From Psychromonas marina (GTDB lineage Bacteria; Pseudomonadota; Gammaproteobacteria; Enterobacterales; Psychromonadaceae): DNA of 64,000 bases. The position numbers were made by a program, and so were the translations under genes. Location of the stretch: NCBI RefSeq assembly GCF_030161115.1, contig NZ_BSPQ01000026.1:104296-168295 (forward strand). The letters are read 5' to 3'. The stretch's first letter is position 1. Each line of letters begins with the position of its first letter. Below the pieces are notes generated by a model, which was given only the letters and a program-made list of their open reading frames with translations, had not been told where the DNA came from and made no database searches. This document shows, piece by piece, positions 47,053-56,858 of this stretch.

Positions 47053-47485
47053 GATTACTTTCCGCCGCTTTTATTCTTTCTACAATCGCTAATAGACCAT
47101 TAGCACGTGAAGGGCTGAGGTGACTCAATAACCCTAATTTTTCAAACAAAGAATCGATATCGACATCTTTTATTTGTTGCCCTGTTTTATCTTGAAAAAT
47201 GATCAGTAGGATCATCATCAAGCCTTTTACAACACGTGTATCACTGTCCATTTTGAAGTGAAACACCGCCGCATGTTGTTCAACAACACACCAAGCAATG
47301 CTTTCACAGCCTTTTACTTGATTAGCCTCTGTTTTTTCAGACTCATCAAGTACAGGCAACTTTTTCCCAAGTTGAATAATCAAGCGATACTGTTTATCCC
47401 AACTCCTATTATCACTGAATTTTTGCAATAATTGCTCGAGGGAGATTAATGGTTCAGTCACAGGTTTTTCCTTATTTTCTATCAT
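47039..47485 (-). CDS. SufE/CsdE-family sulfur acceptor protein
   Basis: A 148-residue SufE-domain protein. The sulfur-accepting Cys lies in VKGCESIAWCV (about residue 60), the C-terminal GLLSHLSPSRANGLLAIVERI is the family signature. SufE-type proteins receive persulfide from a cysteine desulfurase (SufS or CsdA). No desulfurase gene is adjacent, so SufE versus CsdE cannot be decided; the isolated context favours CsdE. It lies between mrcB and rlmF, same strand. Confidence 0.9.
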   Translation of the reverse strand: MIENKEKPVTEPLISLEQLLQKFSDNRSWDKQYRLIIQLGKKLPVLDESEKTEANQVKGCESIAWCVVEQHAAVFHFKMDSDTRVVKGLMMILLIIFQDKTGQQIKDVDIDSLFEKLGLLSHLSPSRANGLLAIVERIKAAESNHGNH

Positions 47486-47493
47486 CTGTCATT

Positions 47494-49674
47494 CTAATTT
47501 TTCTGTTTCATATAATTTGAGAAAAGTACCAGCGCCCCACTGCTTCCAGATAACTTCGCGCTTTGGTTGTCATCACGCCCAACCCAAGTCGTCACTACTT
47601 CTCTATCATCGAAACCAACAAACCAACTATCTTTTAAATTATTAGTGGTGCCCGTTTTCCCACCCGCAAAGCTTTGCCCAGGATTACGCCAACGTAAACT
47701 GCGCGCTGTTCCCTCTGTGGTCACTTTATGCAAGGTATCAGTTAATTGCTTAACCGCCTCTTTTGAAAAGCGCTGTTCGCCATTTTGATGGCGCTTATAC
47801 AGTAACTCCCCCTGCTTCGAGCTAATACTACGTATCATTTGTAATGATTGATAACGCCCTTGTGTCGCGATCGGTTGGTACATTTGTGCTACTTGAAAAG
47901 GTGACAACGATACACTGCCTAATACCAATGAAGGATAGGCTTTAATTTTCTCTTTAATGCCCATTTTATGCAGACTGTTGATCACATTTCTCAATCCAAC
48001 TTGCATACCCAGGTTAACAGTGGGCACATTCAGGGAACGATATAATGCCTCCTCAAAACTCACCTCTCCACGAAATTTGCGGTCATAGTTTTTAGGCTGC
48101 CAACGCTGACCCGTACTATTTTTCAATACAATTTGTTTATCATTCAACCTATCATCTAAATGGTAACCCGCCTCGAGTGCCGTTAGGTAAACCGCCGGTT
48201 TAACTAGTGAACCAATTGGACGATTTGCATCTAAAGCACGATTAAAGCCACTAAATTTTACATCGCGCCCAGAGACAATCGCAAGCAGCTCTGCATCTTT
48301 ACGATCGCTGATGACCATTGCACCTTGTAATCCTTTTTGCTTATCTTTATCAACCAGCTCTAATCCCTTCTGAACCGCAAATTCAGCATCCTGCTGTGCA
48401 ACCGGATCGATAGAGGTAAAGATATGCATACCGCTGGTTTGTCTTACCGCCGCAGGTACTTGCTCTCGTAATTCACGGTGTAAAAAACTAATAAAAGCAG
48501 GGTTAGCACGATGATTTAATGCGTATTTATTACTCAACATCAGAGAGTCAGATACCGCATACTTATAATCATTACTATTAATTAGGCCATTTTCAACCAT
48601 CATGCGTAATACTAAATCTCGTCTTGCTAAAGCACGTTCAGGATTACGCCTCGGATTGTAATAAGATGGCCCTTTAATAATAGCCACCAGCAAGGCGACC
48701 TGTTCAATACGTAGTTCGTTAATAGGGCGTGCAAAGTAAAAATCACTCGCAAGGCCAATACCGTAAACGCCACTTTTCCCATTTTGTGCCAGATAAACCT
48801 CATTAAGATAAGCTTCTAATAACCTATCCTTACTGTATTTATGATCCATCAATACTGCGATGTAGGCTTCTTGAAATTTACGCCACAAACTACGCTCTTG
48901 GGTTAAGAATAGATTTTTTGCTAGCTGCTGCGTCAACGTACTTCCGCCTTGTACCGTGTAACCCGCTTTAAAATTAACGATAAATGCACGCACAATTGCA
49001 AAAGGTGACACACCTTGGTGGTGGTAATAATTTCTATCTTCCATCAACAATAGAGTATCAATGAAAAGATCCGGGATCTTTTCAAAAGGAACAAAGACAC
49101 GATCTTCTATCTGAGACGAATGCAAACGCGATAAAAGTAAGGGGTCTAAGCGAAAATGCTGCAGATCGTTAGCGCTACTGTCCCTAATTGTCACTATCTG
49201 ATCATTGACAAAGGTGACGTTTACCTTCTCTTTGCTTACTAAGGTATCTGGAAAATCAAAAGCACGACGAAAAATAGTTACTCGCTCACCTTTAACCGAG
49301 AACTGTCCGGGGCTATTCACAACTTCAACGGGACGATAGTTCAATAGCCTAAGCTCTTTGATCAGCGCAGACTGCGTTATCGATTGTTGCGTATCTAATA
49401 CTAACGGCCGAGCGTAAACCTGCGCAGGTAACGTCCATGCAGATCCATCTAATCGGCGTTCAATTTTTTTATCAAAATAGATCCCCGCGATCACCATTAG
49501 GGCAATAACAGCGAGACTACTTTTCCAAAATAGGGACCAAATAAAACGTAAAAAACGCTGCTTTAATGATAACTTTTGGACTTTTTTAGCGGTGCTTTTC
49601 TTTTTACCGGTTTTCTTCTTAACAGCTTTAGTCTTAACGTTTTTTTCCGTTACTGTTTTTTTATTTTGTGCCAT
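47494..49674 (-). CDS. mrcB: Penicillin-binding protein 1B, bifunctional peptidoglycan synthase
   Basis: A 726-residue class A PBP. A Lys-rich cytoplasmic tail (residues 1-50) and one transmembrane helix (about 52-67) precede the UvrB-like UB2H domain region. The glycosyltransferase-51 domain has the catalytic Glu in MEDRNYYHHQG (about residue 210) and QGGSTLTQQLAKN. The transpeptidase has SLVK near residue 487, SLN and GGKTGTT near 670. It polymerises and cross-links peptidoglycan in the periplasm. It is shorter than E. coli PBP1B (844), mainly in the C-terminal tail. Confidence 0.96.
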   Translation of the reverse strand: MAQNKKTVTEKNVKTKAVKKKTGKKKSTAKKVQKLSLKQRFLRFIWSLFWKSSLAVIALMVIAGIYFDKKIERRLDGSAWTLPAQVYARPLVLDTQQSITQSALIKELRLLNYRPVEVVNSPGQFSVKGERVTIFRRAFDFPDTLVSKEKVNVTFVNDQIVTIRDSSANDLQHFRLDPLLLSRLHSSQIEDRVFVPFEKIPDLFIDTLLLMEDRNYYHHQGVSPFAIVRAFIVNFKAGYTVQGGSTLTQQLAKNLFLTQERSLWRKFQEAYIAVLMDHKYSKDRLLEAYLNEVYLAQNGKSGVYGIGLASDFYFARPINELRIEQVALLVAIIKGPSYYNPRRNPERALARRDLVLRMMVENGLINSNDYKYAVSDSLMLSNKYALNHRANPAFISFLHRELREQVPAAVRQTSGMHIFTSIDPVAQQDAEFAVQKGLELVDKDKQKGLQGAMVISDRKDAELLAIVSGRDVKFSGFNRALDANRPIGSLVKPAVYLTALEAGYHLDDRLNDKQIVLKNSTGQRWQPKNYDRKFRGEVSFEEALYRSLNVPTVNLGMQVGLRNVINSLHKMGIKEKIKAYPSLVLGSVSLSPFQVAQMYQPIATQGRYQSLQMIRSISSKQGELLYKRHQNGEQRFSKEAVKQLTDTLHKVTTEGTARSLRWRNPGQSFAGGKTGTTNNLKDSWFVGFDDREVVTTWVGRDDNQSAKLSGSSGALVLFSNYMKQKN

Positions 49675-49780
49675 CTATTTTCTACTTAATAACCTGAACG
49701 CGAGTTGAGCAATACTGTAACTTAAAATGAAGGGATGCTTTTACTTATAATTAAACATTATCACTTCTCTATAATTCAGA

Positions 49781-52240
49781 TCACATATACTTTTTAGTAC
49801 GTTTAGTTGCTTGCGCTTGCAACGGGTCATCAGGCCAATAATGCTTCGGATAACGACCACGCATCTCTTTTTTAACATCCTCATAGGCGCCTTGCCAAAA
49901 AGTCGTCAAATCCTGTGTTAATTGTAGCGGCCTTCGCGCTGGAGATAACAGTGCCAATTGTAATTTGATACGTCCTTCGAAAATACAAGGAGTCTGTTGC
50001 TGCCCAAATAACTCTTGTAAACGTACCGAAAGAACCGGGCTTTCATTGTCTCGATAATTGATTTTAATCTTAGACCCAGTCGGTACCACTGCATGAGTAG
50101 GGAAATGCTGTTCAAACTGTTGTAAAACCGGCCAACTTAAACGCGCGAGCAAAGCCCCTTTTAGATCTACTCGCTTTAATTGTTCAGGTTTATTGATACC
50201 CGTCAGAAATGGCGTTAACCAGTCATCAAGCTCTTCCAGTAAACTTTCTGCGCTAAAATCAGCAAACTCTATTTTATAGTGATGGCGTTGATATTGTTGC
50301 TGAGCCGTTTGTAAGCGCACTAACAGTTGTTGGTTCTCATCAGACCAAGTGAGTACTGATAAACCAGCTTTTTTGATGCCCTCAATGAGTGCTGCACTTT
50401 TCTTATTATTAGCAACGTCGATAAGGGGTTGTTTAGAGATGCATAATTTATTGAGCATCAAGCGCTTTTCAGCAATCAACTTCGGTTTACCAACAAACGA
50501 CCAATATAACGTTTCAACCTCTTGGAAATAGTGCGCTAAATGTTGTTTAAGTGTAGCCAGAGAAACGGAAGCCGCTTTATAGATAACACTGTTTACACTG
50601 CGCTCAGAAAAAGCGAGGTCTGCGACCACCAACATTTTCTGTCCGATTAAGGGGGATTCATACCATAATGATGCCCCGATGCCGCTGCTCAATTGGTAGC
50701 TTTCTTTATTATCACGTGACAATGCAATGCGGTCGGGGAAAGCAATCGCAAGTAATAAACCACAATGATCAGTAGCAATCGCCACCTGACTATTTCTTAC
50801 ATTTAATTTTTTTAAGAGCTGTTTTTGTTGCTGCTTAACGGCGTAGCTCGGTTTAAGCATCAATGCTTCCAGATCATCCCCCGCTTTTTCATTGCTTTCT
50901 AGTTGCGCAACTAACAAACACGCAAGTTCAATAATGCCATCGAAAGGTAGTTGCTGTGCTGTAATTAATAGATGGCCTAAACGGGGATTAACACCCAATG
51001 CACTAATTGCCTGACCATGTTTGGTAATTCGCCCTTTTGCATCGATAGCATTAAAGGTTGCTAGGAGCGCATTGGCAGTATCGATATTTGCCTGTGGCGG
51101 TTGGGTAATAAACGTCAGTGCTTGTGGACTGCTGACACCCCAATTAAGTAGCTCTAACATCAATGACGTTAGTTCACAGCGTTTAATCTCTGGCTCACTT
51201 TGTGGGCTTAAACGTACTTCAGAAGACCATAAGCGATAACAGTGCCCCGCACTTAAACGACCCGCACGACCCGCACGCTGCGTCGCACTCGCTTCGCTAA
51301 TACGTTGTGTTTGTAGTTTACCAATGCCCGATTGCGCTTGATAACTCATGCTACGCTCAAATCCAGAATCGATAACAACACTAATCCCTTCGATGGTTAA
51401 ACTAGTTTCAGCGATATTAGTTGCAATCACGATTTTACGTGTGTTTTTTGCACAGTTGTTAATTGCAAGCTGTTGCTCTGCTAATGTCAGCGCACCATAT
51501 AACGGCGCAATGATCGTTTGTTCTGAAAGATGGGCTTTGAGCAGCGTCTGACATTGCTTGATCTCTTTAATACCCGCAACAAAAACTAAAATGTTACCGC
51601 TTTGTTCATTAAAAGCACGTAGCGTTAGCTTAACTAATTCCGCTACCATGTTATGTTTATTGTTTTTTAAATCACTTTGATAAACGGTTTCAATAGGATA
51701 ACTGCGCCCTTGCGAACTAATAAAATGCGCATCGGGCAATTTCTCCTGAAGTTGACTATTATCAAGTGTTGCAGACATGATCAGTAGTTTTAGCGAATCA
51801 CGTAATCCAGCTTGTACATCCAACGCTAACGCAAGGCCGATATCCCCCTGCAAGTTACGTTCATGGAACTCATCAAAGATCAGCAGATCTACGCCAGTCA
51901 GTTCAGGATCGTTCTGTAGTAAACGCGTTAATACACCTTCGGTGACAATCTCTAATTTACAATTTTTACCGACACGACTTTCACCGCGCATTCGGTAACC
52001 GATTGAATGCCCAACTTCTTCATTGAATAGTGATGCCAAGTAATAAGCGATATTTTTTGCTGCCAAACGACGCGGTTCGAGCATAATTACCTTGCCGTCA
52101 AACCACTTTTCTAGCACTATTTTAAAGGGTAAAAAAGTTGATTTCCCAGCTCCAGGAGGTGCTTGTAAGATAACTTGCGGGGAAGTTGATAAGCTAGATT
52201 TAATCTCACTAAGCACAGATTGAATAGGTAAAGAGGACAA
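49781..52240 (-). CDS. hrpB: ATP-dependent helicase HrpB (TTG start)
   Basis: An 819-residue DEAH/RHA-type helicase. Walker A is APPGAGKST near residues 27-35, then EPRRLAAKN, the DEFH box in IFDEFHERNLQGD, SATLDN, TNIAETSLTIEG and QRAGRAGR. The C-terminal HrpB region is complete. The physiological substrate of HrpB is not established. The start is TTG at 52240: it reproduces the family N-terminus (MSSLP), AGG lies eight bases upstream, and no better ATG exists. Divergent from dksA. Confidence 0.94.
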   Translation of the reverse strand: MSSLPIQSVLSEIKSSLSTSPQVILQAPPGAGKSTFLPFKIVLEKWFDGKVIMLEPRRLAAKNIAYYLASLFNEEVGHSIGYRMRGESRVGKNCKLEIVTEGVLTRLLQNDPELTGVDLLIFDEFHERNLQGDIGLALALDVQAGLRDSLKLLIMSATLDNSQLQEKLPDAHFISSQGRSYPIETVYQSDLKNNKHNMVAELVKLTLRAFNEQSGNILVFVAGIKEIKQCQTLLKAHLSEQTIIAPLYGALTLAEQQLAINNCAKNTRKIVIATNIAETSLTIEGISVVIDSGFERSMSYQAQSGIGKLQTQRISEASATQRAGRAGRLSAGHCYRLWSSEVRLSPQSEPEIKRCELTSLMLELLNWGVSSPQALTFITQPPQANIDTANALLATFNAIDAKGRITKHGQAISALGVNPRLGHLLITAQQLPFDGIIELACLLVAQLESNEKAGDDLEALMLKPSYAVKQQQKQLLKKLNVRNSQVAIATDHCGLLLAIAFPDRIALSRDNKESYQLSSGIGASLWYESPLIGQKMLVVADLAFSERSVNSVIYKAASVSLATLKQHLAHYFQEVETLYWSFVGKPKLIAEKRLMLNKLCISKQPLIDVANNKKSAALIEGIKKAGLSVLTWSDENQQLLVRLQTAQQQYQRHHYKIEFADFSAESLLEELDDWLTPFLTGINKPEQLKRVDLKGALLARLSWPVLQQFEQHFPTHAVVPTGSKIKINYRDNESPVLSVRLQELFGQQQTPCIFEGRIKLQLALLSPARRPLQLTQDLTTFWQGAYEDVKKEMRGRYPKHYWPDDPLQAQATKRTKKYM

Positions 52241-52343
52241 AATAAGCGCCTGCTCCTTCAGAAAGTAAAACGATAAAGTGGTTAAATGCTCGCCATTTAA
52301 ACAGAAAAACTAAGATTCAACTTAACAAAACAAATCAGGTTAT

Positions 52344-52372
52344 TTGACTCAAGACTTTAAATTTGCTATAGA
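52344..52372 (+). promoter_or_regulatory. Sigma70 promoter of dksA
   Basis: TTGACT (52344-52349) and TATAGA (52367-52372) are separated by 17 bases. The inferred start near 52379 leaves a ~108-base leader before the dksA ATG. Confidence 0.7.
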
Positions 52373-52486
52373 TAGCCGCCGAAAATGAGCAGAGTCAATT
52401 TTAGCATCAAATAACGACAGCTTCTCTGTTAATTAATAATTGGATTAAAGTTCTATATTTATACGCTTTGATTAAAGGAAAATACT

Positions 52487-52936
52487 ATGCCCGCAACGAA
52501 AACAAAAAAAACATTAGGCATTCTAGCCATTGCTGGTGTTGAGCCGTATCAAGTAAAGAAAGATGAAGAGTACATGAGCCCGGAGCAAATGGAGCACTTT
52601 ACAACCATTCTTGACTCATGGCGCACACAACTTCGTGAAGAAGTTGACCGTACTGTTGACCACATGAAAGATGAAGCTTCTAATTTTCCAGATCCAGTGG
52701 ATCGTGCAACACAAGAAGAAGAGTTCAGCTTAGAACTACGTGCACGAGATCGTGAACGTCGTTTAATTAAAAAAATCTCTAAAACATTGAAGAAGTTAGA
52801 AGAAGATGATTTTGGATTCTGTGATTCTTGTGGTATCGAAATTGGTATTCGTCGTCTAGAAGCACGTCCAACAGCAGATCTTTGTATCGATTGTAAAACG
52901 CTTGCTGAAATTAAAGAGAAGCAGATCATCGGTTAA
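52487..52936 (+). CDS. dksA: RNA polymerase-binding transcription factor DksA
   Basis: A 149-residue DksA (151 in E. coli). A coiled-coil with the acidic tip DPVDRAT holds Asp69, Asp72 and Ala74, matching E. coli Asp71, Asp74 and Ala76. A Cys4 zinc finger follows: Cys112, Cys115, Cys133 and Cys136. It enters the RNA polymerase secondary channel and mediates the ppGpp response. AAAGGAAAA lies before the ATG. A hairpin terminator separates it from gluQ. Confidence 0.97.
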   Translation: MPATKTKKTLGILAIAGVEPYQVKKDEEYMSPEQMEHFTTILDSWRTQLREEVDRTVDHMKDEASNFPDPVDRATQEEEFSLELRARDRERRLIKKISKTLKKLEEDDFGFCDSCGIEIGIRRLEARPTADLCIDCKTLAEIKEKQIIG

Positions 52937-52955
52937 TTCTGCCCGCTTTAATGAT

Positions 52956-52988
52956 AAACGGTTAGCCAAGTGCTAGCCGTTTTTGTTT
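52956..52988 (+). terminator. Terminator between dksA and gluQ
   Basis: AAACGGTTAGC (52956-52966) pairs with GCTAGCCGTTT (52972-52982), with one G-U pair and a CAAGT loop, followed by TTTTTGTTT-like sequence. It ends only about 13 bases before the proposed gluQ start, so gluQ expression depends on read-through from dksA. A comparable arrangement is known in enterobacteria. Confidence 0.82.
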
Positions 52989-53000
52989 ATGGAGTTTTAT

Positions 53001-53888
53001 TTGTCCCAATCCACCGCTTATATTGGTCGCTTTGCCCCGTCACCCTCAGGTCCACTTCACTTTGGCTCGCTCATCGCAGCCCTTGGCAGCTACCTACAAG
53101 CTAAATCTCAACATGGTAAGTGGTTAGTCCGCATTGAAGATATTGACCCGCCACGTGAAGTAGCAGGCGCTAGCGAAGACATTCTTGATACCTTACAAGC
53201 TTATGGATTAAATTGGGATGATAGCGTTATTTATCAAAGCCAACAAAGTGTCGCTTATGAACAGGTACTGGCACATCTTGATCAGCAACAGCTCAGTTAT
53301 GCCTGTGCTTGCACACGTAAGATTATCAAGCAACAAGGTGGTTTATATTTAGGTCATTGCCGAGATAAAAAACTCAGTAATAACAATAATGCATTGCGTA
53401 TTAATGTCTCTAAATTAGCGGCACCAATCACGCATTTTCAGGATAAATTACAGGGTCATATCACATTAGATGCACAACAAGCTGACGAAGATTTTATTAT
53501 TAAGCGTAAAGATGGATTATATGCCTATAATTTAGCAGTTGTGATAGATGATATTAACCAAGGTATTACAGAAATTGTACGTGGAGCAGATCTGCTGCCA
53601 ACAACCGGAAAACAGATTTCATTATACCAATTGTTAGGTAAGCCAGTTCCAACCTATGTACACTTACCCCTAGCAGTCACAAAGCCTGGGTTTAAGCTTT
53701 CAAAACAGAACCATGCATTAGCAATAGACAAACAAGATCCAATACCAACGCTAATACAAGCACTCTCTTTCTTAGGACTACCAACGGCAGATTTAATTGA
53801 TAAAAGCAGTTGCTCAATCATCCTAAAGTGGGCTGTTGCAAACTGGCAATTAAACATGGTACCTAGGCAAACCGAGATTCAGGTATAA
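53001..53888 (+). CDS. gluQ: Glutamyl-Q tRNA(Asp) synthetase (TTG start)
   Basis: A 295-residue truncated glutamyl-tRNA synthetase paralogue without an anticodon-binding domain. HIGH-type motif is FAPSPSGPLHFGSLIAALG; KMSKS-type is KLSKQNHA; the zinc-site cysteines appear in ACACTRK and YLGHC. It attaches Glu to queuosine-34 of tRNA(Asp). The frame is open from TTG 52983 and ATG 52989, but those lie in the terminator U-run and lack a ribosome-binding site. TTG 53001 has GGAG six bases upstream and matches the usual N-terminus. The dksA-gluQ order is conserved. Confidence 0.93.
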   Translation: MSQSTAYIGRFAPSPSGPLHFGSLIAALGSYLQAKSQHGKWLVRIEDIDPPREVAGASEDILDTLQAYGLNWDDSVIYQSQQSVAYEQVLAHLDQQQLSYACACTRKIIKQQGGLYLGHCRDKKLSNNNNALRINVSKLAAPITHFQDKLQGHITLDAQQADEDFIIKRKDGLYAYNLAVVIDDINQGITEIVRGADLLPTTGKQISLYQLLGKPVPTYVHLPLAVTKPGFKLSKQNHALAIDKQDPIPTLIQALSFLGLPTADLIDKSSCSIILKWAVANWQLNMVPRQTEIQV

Positions 53889-53960
53889 ATTAATTTGTGT
53901 TTATCGGGGCGTGCACATAAAATAGGCGCTTCAATTTTAAATCATCATATCGAGGATAAG

Positions 53961-55400
53961 ATCATCAAACGATTAAAAAAATTCGTTAAAAGAGTGTTTA
54001 AAAAAGGCGATAAAAAGTCTCATGAAGAAAACACTAAAAAAGTAGCAACGGAAACATACGACGCTTACAAAATCCCGCGAAGCCAACACTCTATTTCGCG
54101 TAACGATATTGATGATAATGCTTTAAAAGTACTTTACCGTTTACACAATGCCGGCTTCCGTGCCCTACTCGTGGGTGGCGGTGTGCGTGATCTGCTACTT
54201 GGTTTAAAACCAAAAGACTTTGATATCACTACCAATGCAACACCGGAAGAGGTTAAAGCCTTATTTCGTAACTGTCGCTTAATTGGTCGTCGCTTCCGCT
54301 TAGCACATATTTTATTTGGTCGTGAGATTATTGAGGTGGCAACTTTCCGTGGTCATCATGATGATGATAATGGTCAAGACAAGCAAAAAGTAAAACAATC
54401 GCAGGGTGGCATGCTACTCCGTGATAACGTTTATGGCTCCCTTGAAGAAGATGCAGAGCGCCGTGATTTTACTGTTAATGCGTTATATTACGATATTGCA
54501 GATTATTCAATATACGACTTTTGTGGGGGCATGCAGGATCTTGAACAGCGAAATTTAACGCTGATTGGCGATCCTGAAGTTCGTTACCGTGAAGATCCTG
54601 TGCGTATGTTACGTGCGATCCGCTTTGCTGGAAAACTTGATCTGGAAATTACTGAAGAATGTGCAGAGCCTATCCGCCGCTTAGCTCCTCTATTACAAGA
54701 TATTCCAGCTGCACGTCACTTTGATGAAGTGATCAAGCTTTTACTATCTGGCCAAGGTTTAGATACTTATCGCTTACTAAAAGAATACAAACTAATTCAA
54801 GTGCTATTCCCAGTTCTCTTTAAAGAGGGTGAGGATGACAAAGCAAACAGCATGATTGAGCAAGCACTAAAAGATAGCGATCAACGCATTTTAGAAGGTA
54901 AGCGTGTTACTCCAGCTTACATCTACGCGATTATGCTTTGGTATCCGGTTGAACAGCGTGCACATGCAATCAGCTTTGAAAGTGGTATGGAATATCACGA
55001 TGCGTTCTTACTAGCGATGAATGAAGTATTATCCATTCAAGTGAAAACCATCGCCATCCCTAAACGTTTTACGGCAACAATTCGTGATATATGGAGCCTG
55101 CAGCTGCGTCTACCTCGTTACGGCGGTAAACGCGCACAACGTGTGTTCCATCATATTAAATTCCGAGCCGCTTTTGACTTCTTAGAGCTACGTGCAAAAG
55201 TAGAACAAAGCCAAGAACTTGCAGAACTCACCGCATGGTGGCAGGAGTATCAATTACACAATGAACTGCCGCAACATGATCACAGCCGCAAACGTAATAA
55301 CCGCTCAACAGAGCAAAAGCCTGATGATCAAAATGTAGCCGCTAAGAAGCCCTATAAAAAACGTCGCTATAAAAAACCTGCAGCAAAAACCAGTGAGTAA
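53961..55400 (+). CDS. pcnB: Poly(A) polymerase I (probable AUC start)
   Basis: A 479-residue class II nucleotidyltransferase that adds 3' poly(A) tails to RNA and promotes its decay. LLVGGGVRDLLLG lies near residues 69-81, and catalytic Asp residues are in KPKDFDITTNA. The head domain RRFRLAHILFG, EEDAERRDFTVNALYYD and YREDPVRMLRAIRFAG follow, then a basic C-terminal tail (KKRRYKK). No ATG lies near the N-terminus. At 53961 an ATC sits five bases after GAGG, and the residues from it (IIKRLKKFVKRVFK) align with E. coli PcnB, which starts at AUU. A TTG at 53895 is the alternative. Confidence 0.92.
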   Translation: MIKRLKKFVKRVFKKGDKKSHEENTKKVATETYDAYKIPRSQHSISRNDIDDNALKVLYRLHNAGFRALLVGGGVRDLLLGLKPKDFDITTNATPEEVKALFRNCRLIGRRFRLAHILFGREIIEVATFRGHHDDDNGQDKQKVKQSQGGMLLRDNVYGSLEEDAERRDFTVNALYYDIADYSIYDFCGGMQDLEQRNLTLIGDPEVRYREDPVRMLRAIRFAGKLDLEITEECAEPIRRLAPLLQDIPAARHFDEVIKLLLSGQGLDTYRLLKEYKLIQVLFPVLFKEGEDDKANSMIEQALKDSDQRILEGKRVTPAYIYAIMLWYPVEQRAHAISFESGMEYHDAFLLAMNEVLSIQVKTIAIPKRFTATIRDIWSLQLRLPRYGGKRAQRVFHHIKFRAAFDFLELRAKVEQSQELAELTAWWQEYQLHNELPQHDHSRKRNNRSTEQKPDDQNVAAKKPYKKRRYKKPAAKTSE

Positions 55401-55495
55401 AAGTATCCTTTTATACTGAGTTTTGTAGACCCGTTGAGTGAATTATATCTGCTCAACGGGTAAACCTTAAATAACATACATAAGTAGTGAGCGTA

Positions 55496-55990
55496 ATGAT
55501 CAGTTATATCGGGGTAGGCAGCAATCAACAACATCCTATCAAACAAGCACAACAAGCAATTGAAGCATTAAAAAACCTCCCAACCAGCCAGTTAACGGGC
55601 TGTAGTTCACTTTATTGTAGCGCACCGATGGGGCCACAGGATCAACCCGATTATATTAATGCGGTGGTTGAAATTGACACCAAACTTAGCGCAATCGAAC
55701 TATTAGATGCACTGCAAGCAATAGAGCAAAATCAAGGCCGAGTTCGCAAAGATAATCGCTGGGGACCACGCACGTTAGATTTAGATATTATTTTATACAA
55801 TGACCAACAGCTACAGTGTGAACGACTCACTGTTCCTCACTACGGTATGCATGAGAGAGAGTTTGTGCTCTACCCTCTACTTGAAATAGCACCAAATTTA
55901 ACACTACCAAATGGCACTCACTTATCGCAATTAACCGAATTATGTGATAAAAATGGTCTGACCACGATAAGTGACATTGATCACCTTTAA
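55496..55990 (+). CDS. folK: 2-amino-4-hydroxy-6-hydroxymethyldihydropteridine pyrophosphokinase
   Basis: A 164-residue HPPK of folate synthesis, transferring pyrophosphate from ATP to hydroxymethyldihydropterin. YIGVGSN at the N-terminus, GPQDQPDYINAVVEI, RKDNRWGPRTLDLDIILY with the metal-binding Asp pair and VPHYGMHEREFVLYPLLEI are intact. I chose ATG 55496, which gives the family N-terminus; a GTG at 55487 is an alternative. The gluQ-pcnB-folK-panB-panC order matches E. coli. Confidence 0.95.
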   Translation: MISYIGVGSNQQHPIKQAQQAIEALKNLPTSQLTGCSSLYCSAPMGPQDQPDYINAVVEIDTKLSAIELLDALQAIEQNQGRVRKDNRWGPRTLDLDIILYNDQQLQCERLTVPHYGMHEREFVLYPLLEIAPNLTLPNGTHLSQLTELCDKNGLTTISDIDHL

Positions 55991-56024
55991 TAAAACTTAA
56001 AAATTTTCCAACGACGGAGTTAAC

Positions 56025-56819
56025 ATGGCTCGAATTAGCGTTTCTCATTTAGCTAAAATGAAAACTAACAATCAAAAAATCACCTGTATAACAGCTTACG
56101 ATGCGAGTTTTGCTGCTATTTTTGACCAAGCAGGGATTCAAGTTTTATTGATTGGAGACTCGTTAGGCATGGTTTTACAAGGCCATGAATCAACGCTACC
56201 AGTAACCGTTGATGACATTAAGTACCACACAACTTCAGTAGCAAGCACAGCAAAACAATCCCTGATTATTGCCGATCTTCCCTTCATGAGTTACAGCACA
56301 CCGGCACAAACTTATGATAATGCAGCAATATTAATGCGTGCAGGCGCAAACATGGTAAAACTTGAAGGTGGCGAATGGGTTGCTGAATCAGTTAAAGGAC
56401 TTGTCGAACGTGGCATTCCTGTTTGTGGACACTTAGGTTTAACACCACAATCGGTTAACGTATTAGGCGGTTATCGCGTACAAGGCCGTGAAGATGCACA
56501 GGCTGAGAAACTACTTAGTGACTCATTGTTACTAGAGGCCTCTGGTGTGCAGCTATTAGTACTCGAGTGCGTACCAGTACAGCTTGCAGAACGCATTAGT
56601 AAAGCATTAACGATTCCTGTCATTGGTATCGGTGCCGGCGCACAAACCGATGGACAAATTTTAGTGATGCACGATGCCTTTGGTATCTCTGCCGGCTTCT
56701 GCCCTAAATTCTCAAAAAACTTTTTAGTTGAGACTGGCGATATACGCCGTGCAGTCGCACTGTACAAAGAACAGGTTGAGGCAGGCACTTTCCCTGCTGA
56801 CGAACACAGTTTTTATTAA
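56025..56819 (+). CDS. panB: 3-methyl-2-oxobutanoate hydroxymethyltransferase
   Basis: A 264-residue TIM-barrel enzyme, the E. coli length, that transfers a hydroxymethyl group from methylenetetrahydrofolate to ketoisovalerate, the first committed step to pantothenate. Motifs: [24 protein letters not shown] with a metal-binding Asp, VKLEGG and [22 protein letters not shown] lies before the ATG. It is 34 bases after folK and 39 before panC. IlvGM/IlvD in the same window supply its ketoisovalerate substrate. Confidence 0.97.
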   Translation: MARISVSHLAKMKTNNQKITCITAYDASFAAIFDQAGIQVLLIGDSLGMVLQGHESTLPVTVDDIKYHTTSVASTAKQSLIIADLPFMSYSTPAQTYDNAAILMRAGANMVKLEGGEWVAESVKGLVERGIPVCGHLGLTPQSVNVLGGYRVQGREDAQAEKLLSDSLLLEASGVQLLVLECVPVQLAERISKALTIPVIGIGAGAQTDGQILVMHDAFGISAGFCPKFSKNFLVETGDIRRAVALYKEQVEAGTFPADEHSFY

Positions 56820-56858
56820 ATCGTACTGATAAGCGATAGATAGATTAGGTATAGAAAA

